The notes under the pieces: model-generated
What the model was told of the DNA's origin: nothing
Databases searched by the model: none
What the model saw: only the letters and a program-made list of their open reading frames with translations
Program-made: the position numbers and the translations under genes
Assembly: GCF_030697925.1 (NCBI RefSeq)
Contig: NZ_JAUYOJ010000237.1
Location: 1 to 53,326 of the forward strand
Source: Phenylobacterium sp.
GTDB lineage: Bacteria > Pseudomonadota > Alphaproteobacteria > Caulobacterales > Caulobacteraceae
DNA length: 53,326 nt
Reading direction: 5' to 3'
Shown here: positions 35,717 through 45,497 of the stretch, piece after piece
Layout of the letters: each line of letters opens with the position of its first letter
Position numbering within the stretch: position 1 is the first letter of the stretch

Positions 35717-37846
35717 ATGAACACGCTGAAACTGGCGGCGGCGCTCGCCGCCACCGCCCTGCTCGCAGCCTGTGGCCAGGGCGGGACCAAGGCCGGGAAT
35801 GTCGACGGGGCTCGAATCGCCGCAGCCGTCGGAAACGGCGAATGGCTCTCCTATGGCCGGACCTATGACGAGCAGCGCTACAGCCCGCTCGACAAGATCA
35901 ACGCCTCCAACGTCGCCGGGCTCGGCCTGGCCTGGATGCACGAGTTCGACACCGATCGCGGCCAGGAGGCGACGCCGATCATGGTCGATGGGGTGCTCTA
36001 CACCACCTCCGCCTGGTCCAAGGTCTACGCCTTCGACGCCAAGACCGGCGAGCTCAAGTGGTCCTACGACCCCAAGATCAAGGGCGAGAAGGCCTTCGAC
36101 GCCTGCTGCGACGTGGTCAACCGTGGTGTCGCCGTCTGGAAGGGCAAGGTCTATGTCGGCACGCTCGACGGCCGGCTGATCGCGCTCGACGCCGCCACGG
36201 GAACCGAGGCCTGGTCCGTCCAGACCACCGACACGGCCAAACCCTACACGATCACCGGCGCGCCGCGGGTCATCAAGGACAAGGTGCTGATCGGCAACGG
36301 CGGCGGGGAATACGGCGTCCGCGGCTACCTCTCGGCCTATGACGCGGCCAGCGGCAAGCTGGTCTGGCGGTTCTACACCACGCCCAATCCCACCGGGGCG
36401 CCCGACAACGCCGCCTCCGACAAGGTCATGAAGGAGAAGGGCGCGGCCACCTGGTTCGGCGAGGGCTGGAAGGTCACCGGCGGCGGCGGCACGGTCTGGG
36501 ACGCCATGGCCTACGACCCCGAGCTCGACCTCCTCTATGCCGGGGTCGGCAACGGTTCGCCCTGGAACCATGTGAAGCGCTCGGACGGCAAGGGCGACAA
36601 CCTGTTCCTCTCCTCGATCCTGGCGCTGAAGCCCGACACCGGCGAATATGTCTGGCACTACCAGACCACCCCGGGCGAAAGCTGGGACTACACCGCCACC
36701 CAGCACATCATGCTGGCCGACCTGACCGTCGACGGCGCGCCGCGCAAGGTGCTGATGCAGGCGCCCAAGAACGGCTTCTTCTACGTGCTGGACCGCGCCA
36801 CCGGCGCGCTGATCTCCGCCAAGCCCTTCGTGCCGATCACCTGGTCCTCCGGTGTCGACATGAAGACCGGGCGGCCGATCGAGAACCCCGGCGTGCGCTA
36901 CGAGAAGGCGGCGTCGCTGCAGATCCCCGCCCCCTTCGGCGCCCACAACTGGCACCCCATGGCCTTCAACCCGAAGGAAGGGTTGGTCTATATCCCGGCT
37001 CAGGTGGTCCCGTTCGCCTACACGCCGGACGCCGGCTACACCTATCGCGCCGGGGGCTGGAACGTCGGCACCGACTTCCTGGCCAATGCGCTACCCAGCG
37101 ACAAGGCCCAGGTCGCGGCGGTCAAGGCCATGGTCAAGGGCCAGCTGATCGCCTGGGATCCCGTGGCCCAGAAGGCCCGCTTCACCATCGAGCATCCGCA
37201 CTTCTGGAACGCCGGCGTGCTGTCGACCGCCGGCGGCCTGATCTTCCAGGGCGCGGCCCAGGGCGAGTTCGCGGCCTACGGCGCCGGCGACGGCAAGAAG
37301 TTGTGGGCCTACAAGACCGACAACGGGGTCATCGCCCCACCCTCCACCTACGAGATCGATGGCGAGCAGTATGTAGCCCTGATGGTCGGCTATGGTGGAG
37401 CCGGCGCCCTGTCTGCGCCCTTCCTTCTGCCCGACCGTCCGCGGCTGCCCGGCCGGCTGATGGTCTTCAAGCTGGGCGGCAAGGCGGTCGCACCGGCCTA
37501 TGTGCGGCCGGAGGTGGCGACCCTCGACCTCACCGGCGTGACCTCGACCGGCGACGCCAAGCGCGGCTTCGCCCTATTCCACCAGAACTGCCAAGTCTGC
37601 CACGGACCCAACGCCACCGGGACCTTCCTGCCCGACCTGAAGCGCTCGCAGATGCTGCTGTCAGCCGAGAGCTGGAAGTCGGTGGTGATCGACGGGGCCC
37701 TGGCCACACGCGGCATGGCCAGCTTCAGCCGCTTCTTCGACGCCCAGGGCGCCGAGGACCTGCGGGCCTATGTTCTCACCGAGGCCAAGGGCGCCGCGGC
37801 GCCCGCCGTCCCTCCGGTCAAGGGCGGACCTCCGCCCAAGACCTGA
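35717..37846 (+). CDS. PQQ-dependent quinohemoprotein alcohol dehydrogenase, lipoprotein
   Basis: A 709-residue periplasmic dehydrogenase. Signal and lipobox LAAC (Cys19); eight-bladed propeller (about 40-590) with the vicinal disulfide pair Cys130-Cys131 ([10 protein letters not shown]) that stacks on PQQ; and a C-terminal cytochrome c domain with heme motif Cys625-Gln-Val-Cys628-His629. This is the layout of type II quinohemoprotein alcohol dehydrogenases, which pass electrons from alcohols to the heme and then to a cytochrome or quinone. The start has GGGAGG upstream. A proline-rich tail follows the heme domain. No PQQ synthesis genes are in the window. Confidence 0.92.
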   Translation: MNTLKLAAALAATALLAACGQGGTKAGNVDGARIAAAVGNGEWLSYGRTYDEQRYSPLDKINASNVAGLGLAWMHEFDTDRGQEATPIMVDGVLYTTSAWSKVYAFDAKTGELKWSYDPKIKGEKAFDACCDVVNRGVAVWKGKVYVGTLDGRLIALDAATGTEAWSVQTTDTAKPYTITGAPRVIKDKVLIGNGGGEYGVRGYLSAYDAASGKLVWRFYTTPNPTGAPDNAASDKVMKEKGAATWFGEGWKVTGGGGTVWDAMAYDPELDLLYAGVGNGSPWNHVKRSDGKGDNLFLSSILALKPDTGEYVWHYQTTPGESWDYTATQHIMLADLTVDGAPRKVLMQAPKNGFFYVLDRATGALISAKPFVPITWSSGVDMKTGRPIENPGVRYEKAASLQIPAPFGAHNWHPMAFNPKEGLVYIPAQVVPFAYTPDAGYTYRAGGWNVGTDFLANALPSDKAQVAAVKAMVKGQLIAWDPVAQKARFTIEHPHFWNAGVLSTAGGLIFQGAAQGEFAAYGAGDGKKLWAYKTDNGVIAPPSTYEIDGEQYVALMVGYGGAGALSAPFLLPDRPRLPGRLMVFKLGGKAVAPAYVRPEVATLDLTGVTSTGDAKRGFALFHQNCQVCHGPNATGTFLPDLKRSQMLLSAESWKSVVIDGALATRGMASFSRFFDAQGAEDLRAYVLTEAKGAAAPAVPPVKGGPPPKT

Positions 37847-37872
37847 CCCAGCCGCCGGCCATGTGCGGACTC

Positions 37873-38019
37873 CTCTTCCTCTCCACCCGTCTTTCGGGGG
37901 GAGAGGGTAGGGTGAGGGGGGTGTCTCCGCTGCACTGAGCAGACTGCTAGACCGGATTGCGCCGCTTCGCGCCGCATCCCCTCACCCTACCCTCTACCCT
38001 CGAGCGGGGAGAGGAAGAG
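37873..38019. repeat. Inverted pair of GGGAGAGGGTAGGGTGAGGGG-type repeats
   Basis: The left arm (37873-37919) starts CTCTTCCTCTCC and ends GGGTAGGGTGAGGGG; the right arm (37978-38019) is nearly its reverse complement, beginning CCCCTCACCCTACCC and ending GGGGAGAGGAAGAG. Each arm is itself a small hairpin. The pair spans most of the 244-bp gap between the PQQ dehydrogenase and the esterase, and may end the dehydrogenase transcript. Similar GC-rich elements are widespread between proteobacterial genes. Confidence 0.8.
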
Positions 38020-38090
38020 CGCTTTCGCCTGCTTGAGGATGACGAAGTTGAGGGGCTTGCGCGAAATCCCAGAGGCGCTAGCGTCAAGAA

Positions 38091-39056
38091 ATGACACCGG
38101 TGTCCAAGTTCCTCCTCGCGGCCTTGGCCGTGCTCACCCTCGGCGCGGCCAGTCCCGCCGGACCGCACACGCGGCAGTTCCCGATCTGGCCCGGCGCGGC
38201 GCCCGGCGGCGAACGCGCGACCGCCAGGGAAGAGGTCATCGAGCGGCGCAAGTCTCCCGACGCCCTCAGGGACCGCATCGTCCGCGGTGTCGTCACCCCC
38301 ACCCTGGTGGTCTTCCGCCCCGACCGCCCCAATGGCGCGGCGATCCTCATGGCGCCGGGCGGCGGCTATGCCTGGGTGGTGATGGACAAGGAGGGCTACG
38401 AGGCCGCCGAGCTGTTCGCGGCCCGCGGCGTCACCGTCTTCGTCATGTCCTACCGCCTGCCCCATGAGGGCTGGGCGGCGGGTCCCGACGTGGCCCTGCA
38501 GGACAGCCAGCGAGCCCTGCGGCTGATCCGGAGCCGCGCCGCCGAATTCGGCGTCGACCCGAAACGCATCGGCGTCATGGGCTTCTCGGCCGGTGGCCAC
38601 GTGGCGGGCGAACTCACCCTGGCCTGGGACAAGCCGGTCTACGCCCCGGTGGATGCCGCCGACGCCCTGTCGGCGCGGCCGGACTTCTCGGTGCTGATGT
38701 ACCCGGTGGCGACCATGAAGCCGCCCTTCGCCCATGCCGGCTCGCGCCGCAACCTGCTGGGCGAGACGCCGACCCCGGCCCAGGAGGCCGCCTATTCCCT
38801 GGAGGCCCAGGCCCGCTCGGACGCCCCGCCCGTCCTGCTCATCCATGCCGCCGACGACTTCAGCGTGCCGGTGGAGAACGCGCTCGCCCTGTTCGACGCC
38901 CTGCGCGCCAAGAAGATTCCGGCCGAACTGCACGTCTTCGAGGAGGGCGGCCACGGATTCGGCCTGCGCTTCGCGGTCGGCAAGCCGGTGGCGGCCTGGC
39001 CGGAGATCACGCTGAAGTGGATGGAACGGAAGCGGTTTATGGGGGCTGCCCGCTAG
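38091..39056 (+). CDS. Secreted alpha/beta hydrolase, acetylxylan esterase-like
   Basis: A 321-residue serine hydrolase with a signal peptide (cleavage around AASPAG). Oxyanion segment MAPGGGYAW (88-95), nucleophile Ser166 in GFSAGGH, acid Asp in HAADDFSVP (about 255) and His in EGGHGFGL (about 287) form the triad. The family often deacetylates plant polysaccharides or other sugar esters outside the cytoplasm; the GH3 glucosidase 6 kb away would fit glycan use, but this is inference. It is 33 bp upstream of the M3 peptidase gene. Confidence 0.87.
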   Translation: MTPVSKFLLAALAVLTLGAASPAGPHTRQFPIWPGAAPGGERATAREEVIERRKSPDALRDRIVRGVVTPTLVVFRPDRPNGAAILMAPGGGYAWVVMDKEGYEAAELFAARGVTVFVMSYRLPHEGWAAGPDVALQDSQRALRLIRSRAAEFGVDPKRIGVMGFSAGGHVAGELTLAWDKPVYAPVDAADALSARPDFSVLMYPVATMKPPFAHAGSRRNLLGETPTPAQEAAYSLEAQARSDAPPVLLIHAADDFSVPVENALALFDALRAKKIPAELHVFEEGGHGFGLRFAVGKPVAAWPEITLKWMERKRFMGAAR

Positions 39057-39089
39057 GAGCCGCGCCGGGGAGAGGCTATCTGTCCGCCC

Positions 39090-40883
39090 ATGAACGCTCC
39101 CGTGAAACTGGACACCCTGCCGCAATGGCGGCTCGACGACCTCTATGTGGGCCGCGAGGATCCCCGCATCGAGACCGATCTGGCCGCCGCCAAGGCCGCC
39201 AATGATGAGCTGATCAAGCTGAAGGGCCGCTTCGTGGCCATGCGCGGCGAACCGCTGCGCCTGGGCGAACTGCTGGACCACGGCGTCACGCTCTACGAGA
39301 CCGCCACCAACGGCCTGTGGGGCGTCGGCGCCTACGCCTCCCTCGCCGCTTCCGTCGCCCGCGACGACGCGGCCTGGGCCAAGTTCGAGGGCGACCTGCG
39401 GACCCGCTCCTCGCAGATCGCCGCCGAAAGCCTGTTCTTCACCCTCGAGCTCAACCAACTCGAGGACAACGAAATCGAGATGGCCTTCAAGGCCCATCCC
39501 CCCGCCGCCCGCTGGCGGCCCTGGATGCGCCGGGTGCGGCTGTCGCGGCCGCACGAGCTGTCGCCCGACCTGGAGCGCATCCTGATCGACCGCGGCCCGG
39601 CCGTGGCCAACTGGACCCGCCTCTTTGACGAGACCCTGGCCCGGCTGGTCGCCAAGGTTGGTGGCGAGAAGCTTACCCTGCCCGAGGCGCTGAACCGCCT
39701 GTCGGACCCCGACGCCGCCCGCCGCAAGCAGGCCGCCCACGGCTTGGCCAAGGCCCTGGAGGAACGCACCCCCAACCTGGCGCTCGCCATGAACACCCTG
39801 GCCTTCGAGAAGCAGGTCGAGGATCGCTGGCGGAAATATCCCGACCCCGCCGCCTCGCGCCACATCGCCAACGAGGTGGACGCCGACGCCGTCGAGGCCC
39901 TGGAGGCCGCGGTTGTTGAGGGCTATCCCTCGATCAGCCACCGCTACTATGCGCTGAAGGCCAAGGTCATGGGCCGCAAGACCCTCGACTACTGGGACCG
40001 CAACGCGCCGCTCGACACCGCCCAGCCGCGCACCTACGGCTGGGACGAGGCCAAGGGCATGGTGCTGGAGAGCTTCTCCGACCTGGCGCCCAAGTTCGCC
40101 GACACCGCCCAGACCTTCTTCGCCCAGCCCTGGATCGACGCCCGGCCCCGGGCCGGCAAGCAGTCGGGCGCCTACTCCCACCCGGTGACCGCCAACCGCC
40201 ATCCCTATGTGTTCATGAACTATATGGGCGAGCGGCGCGATGTCCTGACCCTGGCCCACGAGCTGGGCCACGCGGTCCACCAGACCCTGTGCAGCCCGCT
40301 GGGCACCCTGCTGGCCGACACGCCGCTGACGCTCGCCGAGACCGCCTCGATCTTCGGCGAGGGCCTGGTGTTCGAACGACTGCTGGCCGGCGCCTCCAAG
40401 GCCGAGCGGATGGGCCTGCTGGCCGGCAAGATCGAGGACGGCCTCAACACCGTCGTCCGCCAGATCGCGTTCCACCGGTTCGAGACCCGCTTCCACGCCG
40501 CGCGGCTGGAGGGCGAACTGTCGCCCGACCACATCAGCGGCCTGTGGCTGGACGTTATGTCCGAGAGCCTCGGTCCGGCCGTGAAGCTCAACGCCGGCTA
40601 CGAGCACTACTGGGCCTATGTCAGCCACTTCGTGCACGCGCCCTTCTATGTCTACGCCTACGCCTTCGGCGACCTGCTGGTGCGCGGCCTGATGGAGAAG
40701 CGCCGCGAGGATCCCAAGGCCTTCGCGCCGCTCTACGAGGATCTGCTCGCCGCCGGCGGCACCCGCACCTATGTGGAGGCCCTGAAGCCCTTCGGCCTCA
40801 ACCCTCGCGAAAAGGCCTTCTGGGCGGCCGGCGTGAAGCAGCTCGAACGCCTGGTCGACGAGTTCGACGAGCTGGTGGGGTAG
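39090..40883 (+). CDS. M3 family oligoendopeptidase (PepF-like)
   Basis: A 597-residue cytoplasmic zinc peptidase that degrades oligopeptides. The active site His390-Glu391-Leu-Gly-His394 lies in LAHELGHAVHQ, and the third ligand is expected in the EGLVFE segment about 35 residues later. No signal peptide. Length is normal for the M3B/PepF group. It begins MNAPVKLDTLPQW. Downstream is a 182-bp repeat-filled gap and the convergent AraC-type regulator. Confidence 0.93.
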   Translation: MNAPVKLDTLPQWRLDDLYVGREDPRIETDLAAAKAANDELIKLKGRFVAMRGEPLRLGELLDHGVTLYETATNGLWGVGAYASLAASVARDDAAWAKFEGDLRTRSSQIAAESLFFTLELNQLEDNEIEMAFKAHPPAARWRPWMRRVRLSRPHELSPDLERILIDRGPAVANWTRLFDETLARLVAKVGGEKLTLPEALNRLSDPDAARRKQAAHGLAKALEERTPNLALAMNTLAFEKQVEDRWRKYPDPAASRHIANEVDADAVEALEAAVVEGYPSISHRYYALKAKVMGRKTLDYWDRNAPLDTAQPRTYGWDEAKGMVLESFSDLAPKFADTAQTFFAQPWIDARPRAGKQSGAYSHPVTANRHPYVFMNYMGERRDVLTLAHELGHAVHQTLCSPLGTLLADTPLTLAETASIFGEGLVFERLLAGASKAERMGLLAGKIEDGLNTVVRQIAFHRFETRFHAARLEGELSPDHISGLWLDVMSESLGPAVKLNAGYEHYWAYVSHFVHAPFYVYAYAFGDLLVRGLMEKRREDPKAFAPLYEDLLAAGGTRTYVEALKPFGLNPREKAFWAAGVKQLERLVDEFDELVG

Positions 40884-40894
40884 GGGCGCTTCAA

Positions 40895-41030
40895 ACCCCC
40901 ACCGTCCCGTCGCCGAAAGAGGCGACGCGCCACCTCCCCCAAACCGCGCCACGCGCCGGGGGAGGATCTAAGAGCGCCCAGATGCTCCCCTTCTGGGGGA
41001 GCTGTCAGCGAAGCTGACTGAGGGGGACTT
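40895..41030. repeat. Composite hairpin repeat between M3 peptidase and AraC genes
   Basis: Three hairpins in series: CCTCCCCC / GGGGGAGG (40933-40965), GCTCCCC / GGGGAGC (40984-41002), and GTCAGC-GAA-GCTGAC (41004-41018), then TGAGGGGG. The last part, GGGGGAGCTGTCAGCGAAGC, belongs to an intergenic element seen very often in alphaproteobacterial genomes. The repeat fills the gap between two convergent genes and may stop transcription from both sides. Confidence 0.8.
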
Positions 41031-41065
41031 TGACTCATGTTCGGGTCGGGGTCTGAATCGCCCTG

Positions 41066-41896
41066 CTAGCCCAGCGGAATCCAGATCTCGAGGCCGCCCA
41101 TTCCGGTCAGGATGTCGAAGGTGGGCCGGTGGCGCTCGATGCTGGGCGCCTCGGCCAGGGTCTTGCCGTTGTCCGGCAGCCAGTCGTTCCAGATCACGCC
41201 ATAGGTCTGGCGGATGGTCGAAACGTGGTCGTCGTGCGCGAACACCGCATAGTCCCGCGGCGGGATGCGCAGGCGGGAGAGGTCGTTCGGGACCCCGAAG
41301 AAGTCCCGCACTTCGGCGGCGGCTAGGTACACGAACCGGCCCTCGTCGTCCGGATCGGCCACCACCCCGATGGGGATCGGCTGGACCCGGTTCTCGATCT
41401 CGCCGAAGCGCGGTCCGAACCGCCGCCAGAGGCCGGTGATCGTCGGCCAGTCTTCGAAGGCGCAGCGCTGGGAGAGCCCGGCCGCCAGGATTTCGCCCGC
41501 CGCCTCGAGCCGCGGGGGCGGCAAGGCCGGAGCCGTCCGGCTGGGGGCGATCATGGGTTCGGCGAGGACCAGGCCCTCGGTCGAGCCGCGACGGCGGATC
41601 GCCTCGGGAGTCGCGCCGAACTGGGCCCGGAAGGCCCGCGAGAAGGCCTCGTGCGAGGCGTAGCCGCTCTCCAGGGCCAGACCCAGGATGTCGCCGGCGC
41701 CCCCGGCCAGGGCGGCCGCCGCGTCGCTGAGCCGGCGACCGCGCACATAGTCCATCACCGGCCGGCCCGCGACCTCGCGAAACGTGTGGGCCAGATGATG
41801 GCGCGAGACGCCGCAGGCTTCCGCGATCCCGGCCAGGGTCAGCTCGCGGCCCAGGTTGCGGTCGATGGTCCAGAGCGCCCGGTTGGTCAGCGACAT
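41066..41896 (-). CDS. AraC family regulator with GyrI-like ligand domain
   Basis: A 276-residue transcriptional regulator. Residues about 5-105 hold the two AraC helix-turn-helix units (LTLAGIAEACGVSRHHL and the GYASHEAFSRAF segment), and 115-276 form a GyrI-like/SOUL-type small-molecule-binding domain ending GGLEIWIPLG. This architecture (as in Rob/SoxS-like multidrug sensors) suggests response to a small hydrophobic ligand. It diverges from the amidase gene with 97 bp between the starts, so the amidase is the likeliest target besides itself. Confidence 0.9.
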   Translation of the reverse strand: MSLTNRALWTIDRNLGRELTLAGIAEACGVSRHHLAHTFREVAGRPVMDYVRGRRLSDAAAALAGGAGDILGLALESGYASHEAFSRAFRAQFGATPEAIRRRGSTEGLVLAEPMIAPSRTAPALPPPRLEAAGEILAAGLSQRCAFEDWPTITGLWRRFGPRFGEIENRVQPIPIGVVADPDDEGRFVYLAAAEVRDFFGVPNDLSRLRIPPRDYAVFAHDDHVSTIRQTYGVIWNDWLPDNGKTLAEAPSIERHRPTFDILTGMGGLEIWIPLG

Positions 41897-41993
41897 GGGC
41901 CCACCCTTCCGCGACCCGCAATCCCGATCAAGCCCGCGCCGCCCGGTCCGGCTAGGCAGTCGTCGACCAACAGCCGCCAGGGGATTTTGCGTC

Positions 41994-43451
41994 ATGGAGT
42001 ATCAAACCGCGACCCGTCTCGTCGCCGACCTGCGCTCGCGCCGGGTGTCGGCCACGGAGCTGCTCGACCACGCCGTCGGCCGCATCGAGGCTCTGGATGG
42101 GGCGATCAACGCCGTCGTGGTCCGCGACTTCGACCGCGCCCGGTCCGAGGCTCGCAAGGCCGACATGGCCCTGGCCGCCGGCGACACGCGGCCGCTGCTG
42201 GGTCTGCCGATGACGGTGAAGGAGGCTTTCAACGTGGCGGGCCTGCCCACCACCTGGGGCCTGCCGGGCGCGCGGGATATCCCGGTCCTCGAGGACGCCG
42301 TGGTCGTCGCGCGCCTGAAGGCGGCCGGCGCGATCGTCATCGGCAAGACCAATGTCCCGACCATGCTGGCCGACTGGCAGAGCGCCAACCCGGTCCATGG
42401 CGTCACCCGCAATCCCTGGGACCTCTCGCGCACCCCGGGCGGATCGTCTGGCGGCGGGGCCGCGGCCCTGGCCGCCGGCTTCGTGTCGCTGGAGTTCGGC
42501 TCGGACCTGGCCTCGTCGCTGCGGGCGCCGGCCCACTTCTGCGGAGTCTACGCGCACAAGCCGTCCCACGGCCTGATCCCGTCCCGCGGCTTCGTCCCGC
42601 CCGGCGTACCGGCGACCTGCCCGGCCCCGGCGATCGATCTCGCCGTGGTGGGTCCGATGGCCCGCTGCGCCGACGACCTCGCCCTGGCGCTGGAGGTCAC
42701 CGCCGGTCCCGACGCCCATGAAGCGGTCGGCTACCGTCTCCAGCTGCCGCCACCGCGCCACGATGCGCTGAAGGACCACCGGGTCCTGGTGCTCGACCAG
42801 CATCCCCTGCTGCCCAACGCCGACAGCATCCGGGCGGCCCTGGCCGAACGCGCCGCGCGGCTGGAGGCCCTGGGCTGTCGGGTCGGGCGGGAGAGCCCGC
42901 ACCTGCCGGATCTGGCGCAGGCGGCGGCGACCTTCATCGAACTTCTAATGGCCCAGATGAGCGCCGACTCCCCGGACTCGGCCTTCGCCCAGGCCCGCAT
43001 GGCCGCCGAGGGCCTGCCGGTGGGCGTCGATCCCATGACCTCGGCCGCCGTGCGCGGCGGCGCGCTCAGCCACCGCGACTGGATCATCGCCGACCGTCTG
43101 CGCATGGCCTTCGCCCACCAGTGGCGCGAGCTGTTCCGCGACTGGGACGTGGTGCTATGTCCGGCCATGCCAACGGCGGCCTTGCCGCTCAACGGCTCCG
43201 GTGGGCCGGCCATGATCCAGATCGACGGCGCAGCCGTACAGTACGAAGCACAGCCGCTCTGGGGGACGCTCGCGACCCTGACCGGCAACCCGGCGACGGC
43301 TTTCCCCATCGGCCTGGACGGTCAGGGCCTGCCGATCGGCGCCCAGGCGGTCGGGTCCTTCCTCGAAGACCGCACGACGATCGCCTTCGCAGGCCTGATG
43401 GCCCGGGAGTTCGGCGGTTTCACCCCGCCGCCGACGCCCTGGCGCGGCTAG
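41994..43451 (+). CDS. Amidase signature enzyme
   Basis: A 485-residue amidase. The Ser-cisSer-Lys triad can be placed: Lys76 (MTVKEAFN), Ser151 (PGGSSGGG) and nucleophile Ser175 (GSDLASSLRAPA), with 24 residues between the two serines as in characterised members. Hydrolyses an amide to acid and ammonia; the substrate cannot be told. Its start at 41994 follows AGGGGA. The nucleophile loop reads ASSLR rather than the usual GGSIR, which keeps the serine. It shares CTAG stop bases with the opposing acyl-CoA dehydrogenase, and is divergent from the AraC regulator. Confidence 0.9.
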   Translation: MEYQTATRLVADLRSRRVSATELLDHAVGRIEALDGAINAVVVRDFDRARSEARKADMALAAGDTRPLLGLPMTVKEAFNVAGLPTTWGLPGARDIPVLEDAVVVARLKAAGAIVIGKTNVPTMLADWQSANPVHGVTRNPWDLSRTPGGSSGGGAAALAAGFVSLEFGSDLASSLRAPAHFCGVYAHKPSHGLIPSRGFVPPGVPATCPAPAIDLAVVGPMARCADDLALALEVTAGPDAHEAVGYRLQLPPPRHDALKDHRVLVLDQHPLLPNADSIRAALAERAARLEALGCRVGRESPHLPDLAQAAATFIELLMAQMSADSPDSAFAQARMAAEGLPVGVDPMTSAAVRGGALSHRDWIIADRLRMAFAHQWRELFRDWDVVLCPAMPTAALPLNGSGGPAMIQIDGAAVQYEAQPLWGTLATLTGNPATAFPIGLDGQGLPIGAQAVGSFLEDRTTIAFAGLMAREFGGFTPPPTPWRG

Positions 43452-44662
43452 AGGCCCAGCACCGCCTTGGCCATGATGTTGCGCTGGATCTCGTTGGTGC
43501 CGGCATAGATCGAGGCGGCCCGGTCGTTCAGGTACTTGGCGGCCACCGTCAGGCTGTGGTCGGGGCCCACATAGCCCTGGTCGGCGGGCGGCCGGTAGTT
43601 GGGCGTCGGGCCGCCGGGCCGGGTGGCGTGGGGCTGGTAGGCGGCGGCGTAGTCGCCGGCGGCCTCCAGGGCCAGTTCGGTCAGCCGCTGGCTGAGCTCG
43701 GTGCCCACCGTCTTCATCATCGAGGACTTGGCGCCCGGCGCGTCCCCCTGGCTGAGGTTCGACAGGATCTGCAGCTCCACCGCCGCCAAGGCGTCGATCT
43801 CGATGGCGAGCTGGGCGAGGCGCGAACCGAAGCCGGGATCGGTCAGCACGGCTTCCTTGGCGGCCATCTCCCGGATGCGGTCGAGCCGCGCCTTGAGGCC
43901 CGGCGTCGAGACCCCGCCGCCGCGCTCGAACTCCATCAGGTACTTGGCGACCGTCCAGCCCTCGCCGACCTTGCCCACCACATTGGCCTTGGGCACGCGC
44001 ACGTCGGTGAAGAAGACGTCGTTCTGGAAGTGCTCGCCCGACAGCATCAGGATCGGGCGCACCTCGATTCCCGGCGTCGTCATGTCGATCAGCAGGAAGG
44101 TGATCCCCTGCTGGGGGATGCGCTCCTGGGAGGTGCGCACCAGGCAGAAGATCCAGTTGGCGACATTGGCGTGGGTGGTCCACAGCTTGTGGCCCGTACA
44201 GACGAAATGGTCGCCATCGTCCACCGCGGCCATCTGCAGGGAGGCGAGGTCCGACCCCGAGGCCGGCTCTGAATAGCCCTGGCACCATTGGTGCTCGCCG
44301 GTCAGCATGCGCGGCAGGTAGTGGGCTTTCTGCTCGGGCGAGCCGTGACCGATCAGCACCGGGCCGCACATGCCGATCCCCATGGGCGACAGGGGCGGGG
44401 CGCCGGCGGCAGCCAGTTCCTGTGCGAAGATGTAGCGCTGGGCCGCGCTCCAGCCGCAGCCGCCATATTCCACGGGCCAGGCCGGCGCCGCCCAGCCGCG
44501 GGCGTGCAGGATCGCCTGCCAGGCCACGGAGAGTTCGTGCGGCGCGTAGACGCTGGTCATCAGCCGCGTCTCACGCCGCATGGCCGGGGTCAGCTCCGCA
44601 TCGAGGAAGGCGCGGACCTCGTCGCGGAAGGCGAGGTCTTCCGGGCTCCAGGCGACATGCAT
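43448..44662 (-). CDS. Acyl-CoA dehydrogenase, FadE-like
   Basis: A 404-residue flavoenzyme. QGYSEPASGSDLASLQ, GHKLWTTHAN and the C-terminal IYAGTNEIQRNIMAK are typical of acyl-CoA dehydrogenases. At the usual base position YEGT reads YAGT, so the catalytic Glu of the medium-chain type is absent; in FadE-like branches another residue does this job. Substrate unknown. It is preceded on its strand by 121 bp of gap to the TetR gene and could be a target of that regulator. It is convergent with the amidase. Confidence 0.9.
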   Translation of the reverse strand: MHVAWSPEDLAFRDEVRAFLDAELTPAMRRETRLMTSVYAPHELSVAWQAILHARGWAAPAWPVEYGGCGWSAAQRYIFAQELAAAGAPPLSPMGIGMCGPVLIGHGSPEQKAHYLPRMLTGEHQWCQGYSEPASGSDLASLQMAAVDDGDHFVCTGHKLWTTHANVANWIFCLVRTSQERIPQQGITFLLIDMTTPGIEVRPILMLSGEHFQNDVFFTDVRVPKANVVGKVGEGWTVAKYLMEFERGGGVSTPGLKARLDRIREMAAKEAVLTDPGFGSRLAQLAIEIDALAAVELQILSNLSQGDAPGAKSSMMKTVGTELSQRLTELALEAAGDYAAAYQPHATRPGGPTPNYRPPADQGYVGPDHSLTVAAKYLNDRAASIYAGTNEIQRNIMAKAVLGL

Positions 44663-44783
44663 CGAACGCTCCCTTCGATCTTTCGGGGGAGTTTGAGCAG
44701 GTGACGGCAGGGCAGGCTAGTGTCCCGATTCCGAAGTTCGCGTGCGCTTGTGGCAAGCTCCGACGAACGTCAGATCCAGCACA

Positions 44784-45428
44784 CTAGTCCCGGATCAGCA
44801 GCGCGATCAGGGCCTCGGCATGGGCCTCGATCTCGGCCTCGGTGGCGGTGTCGACGCCATAGGCGTGGCGCACCTCGCCGGCCAGGGTGAATGGGGCCTG
44901 GGCCGCGGCCGACATCATGTAGATCAGGCGCCGCGGCTCCATCCGCGGCAGGCGGCCTTCATCCATGAGGGCCGTCAGGGTCCTGTGCGCCGCGCGGTGC
45001 TGCGGCCCCACGATCTGCTCGGCGATCCAGGCGGTGCGATCAGAATCCCCGACGGTCTCGTGGACCATGATCCGCGCGTGCTCGGGATGCTTGGCGCAGT
45101 AGCGAACATAGTCGCGCAGGTACTGCTTGAAGCGTTCCACCAGCGGCTGGCCACGGGTCGAACGCCAGCTCACCGCGCGGTCGGCGTTCATCCGATCGAT
45201 CAGCTGGCCCAGAGCAGAGCGCCAGAGCGTGGCCTTGTCCGTGAAGTGGTAGCGCACCAGGCTGTGCTCGACGCCGGCCTTGGTGGCGATGTCGCGCAGG
45301 GCGACACCCTCGAACCCCCGCTCGGAGAACAGGGTCAGCGCGGCCTGCTGGATGAGGCGTCTCGTCTCCTCCACCGGACGCGCGTCCCGCGCCGGCCGGC
45401 CCCGCTGTCTCGTCGCCGTCTCGACCAT
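44784..45428 (-). CDS. TetR family transcriptional regulator
   Basis: A 214-residue repressor-type protein. The helix-turn-helix lies around 40-67 (VALRDIATKAGVEHSLVRYHF), after an RGRPA segment. The C-terminal ligand domain is all-helical. The ATG at 45428 is the natural start. It is divergent from the GH3 glucosidase with 69 bp between, and a palindrome lies in this space, so it may regulate the glucosidase and itself; the acyl-CoA dehydrogenase downstream on the same strand may be co-transcribed. Confidence 0.9.
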   Translation of the reverse strand: MVETATRQRGRPARDARPVEETRRLIQQAALTLFSERGFEGVALRDIATKAGVEHSLVRYHFTDKATLWRSALGQLIDRMNADRAVSWRSTRGQPLVERFKQYLRDYVRYCAKHPEHARIMVHETVGDSDRTAWIAEQIVGPQHRAAHRTLTALMDEGRLPRMEPRRLIYMMSAAAQAPFTLAGEVRHAYGVDTATEAEIEAHAEALIALLIRD

Positions 45429-45440
45429 GACTCTATTATT

Positions 45441-45452
45441 GCCCAAATGGGC
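45441..45452. promoter_or_regulatory. Palindrome between tetR and GH3 genes, candidate TetR operator
   Basis: GCCCA and TGGGC face each other across AA, with AT-rich flanks (TTATT before, TAAAATA after) that keep partial symmetry. It lies 12 bp from the TetR start and 45 bp from the GH3 start; a TAAAAT -10-like hexamer abuts it at 45454. This is where a divergent TetR repressor would bind. Confidence 0.5.
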
Positions 45453-45497
45453 TAAAATAGCTAGCGTGACCCGAGAACCAGTCGAGAAAGCTCCCAA

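Noticed and set aside
37947..40952. Minus-strand frame of 1001 codons under the esterase and M3 genes
   Set aside because: Composition is that of an antisense frame in GC-rich DNA, with no motif; both plus-strand genes have intact active sites.
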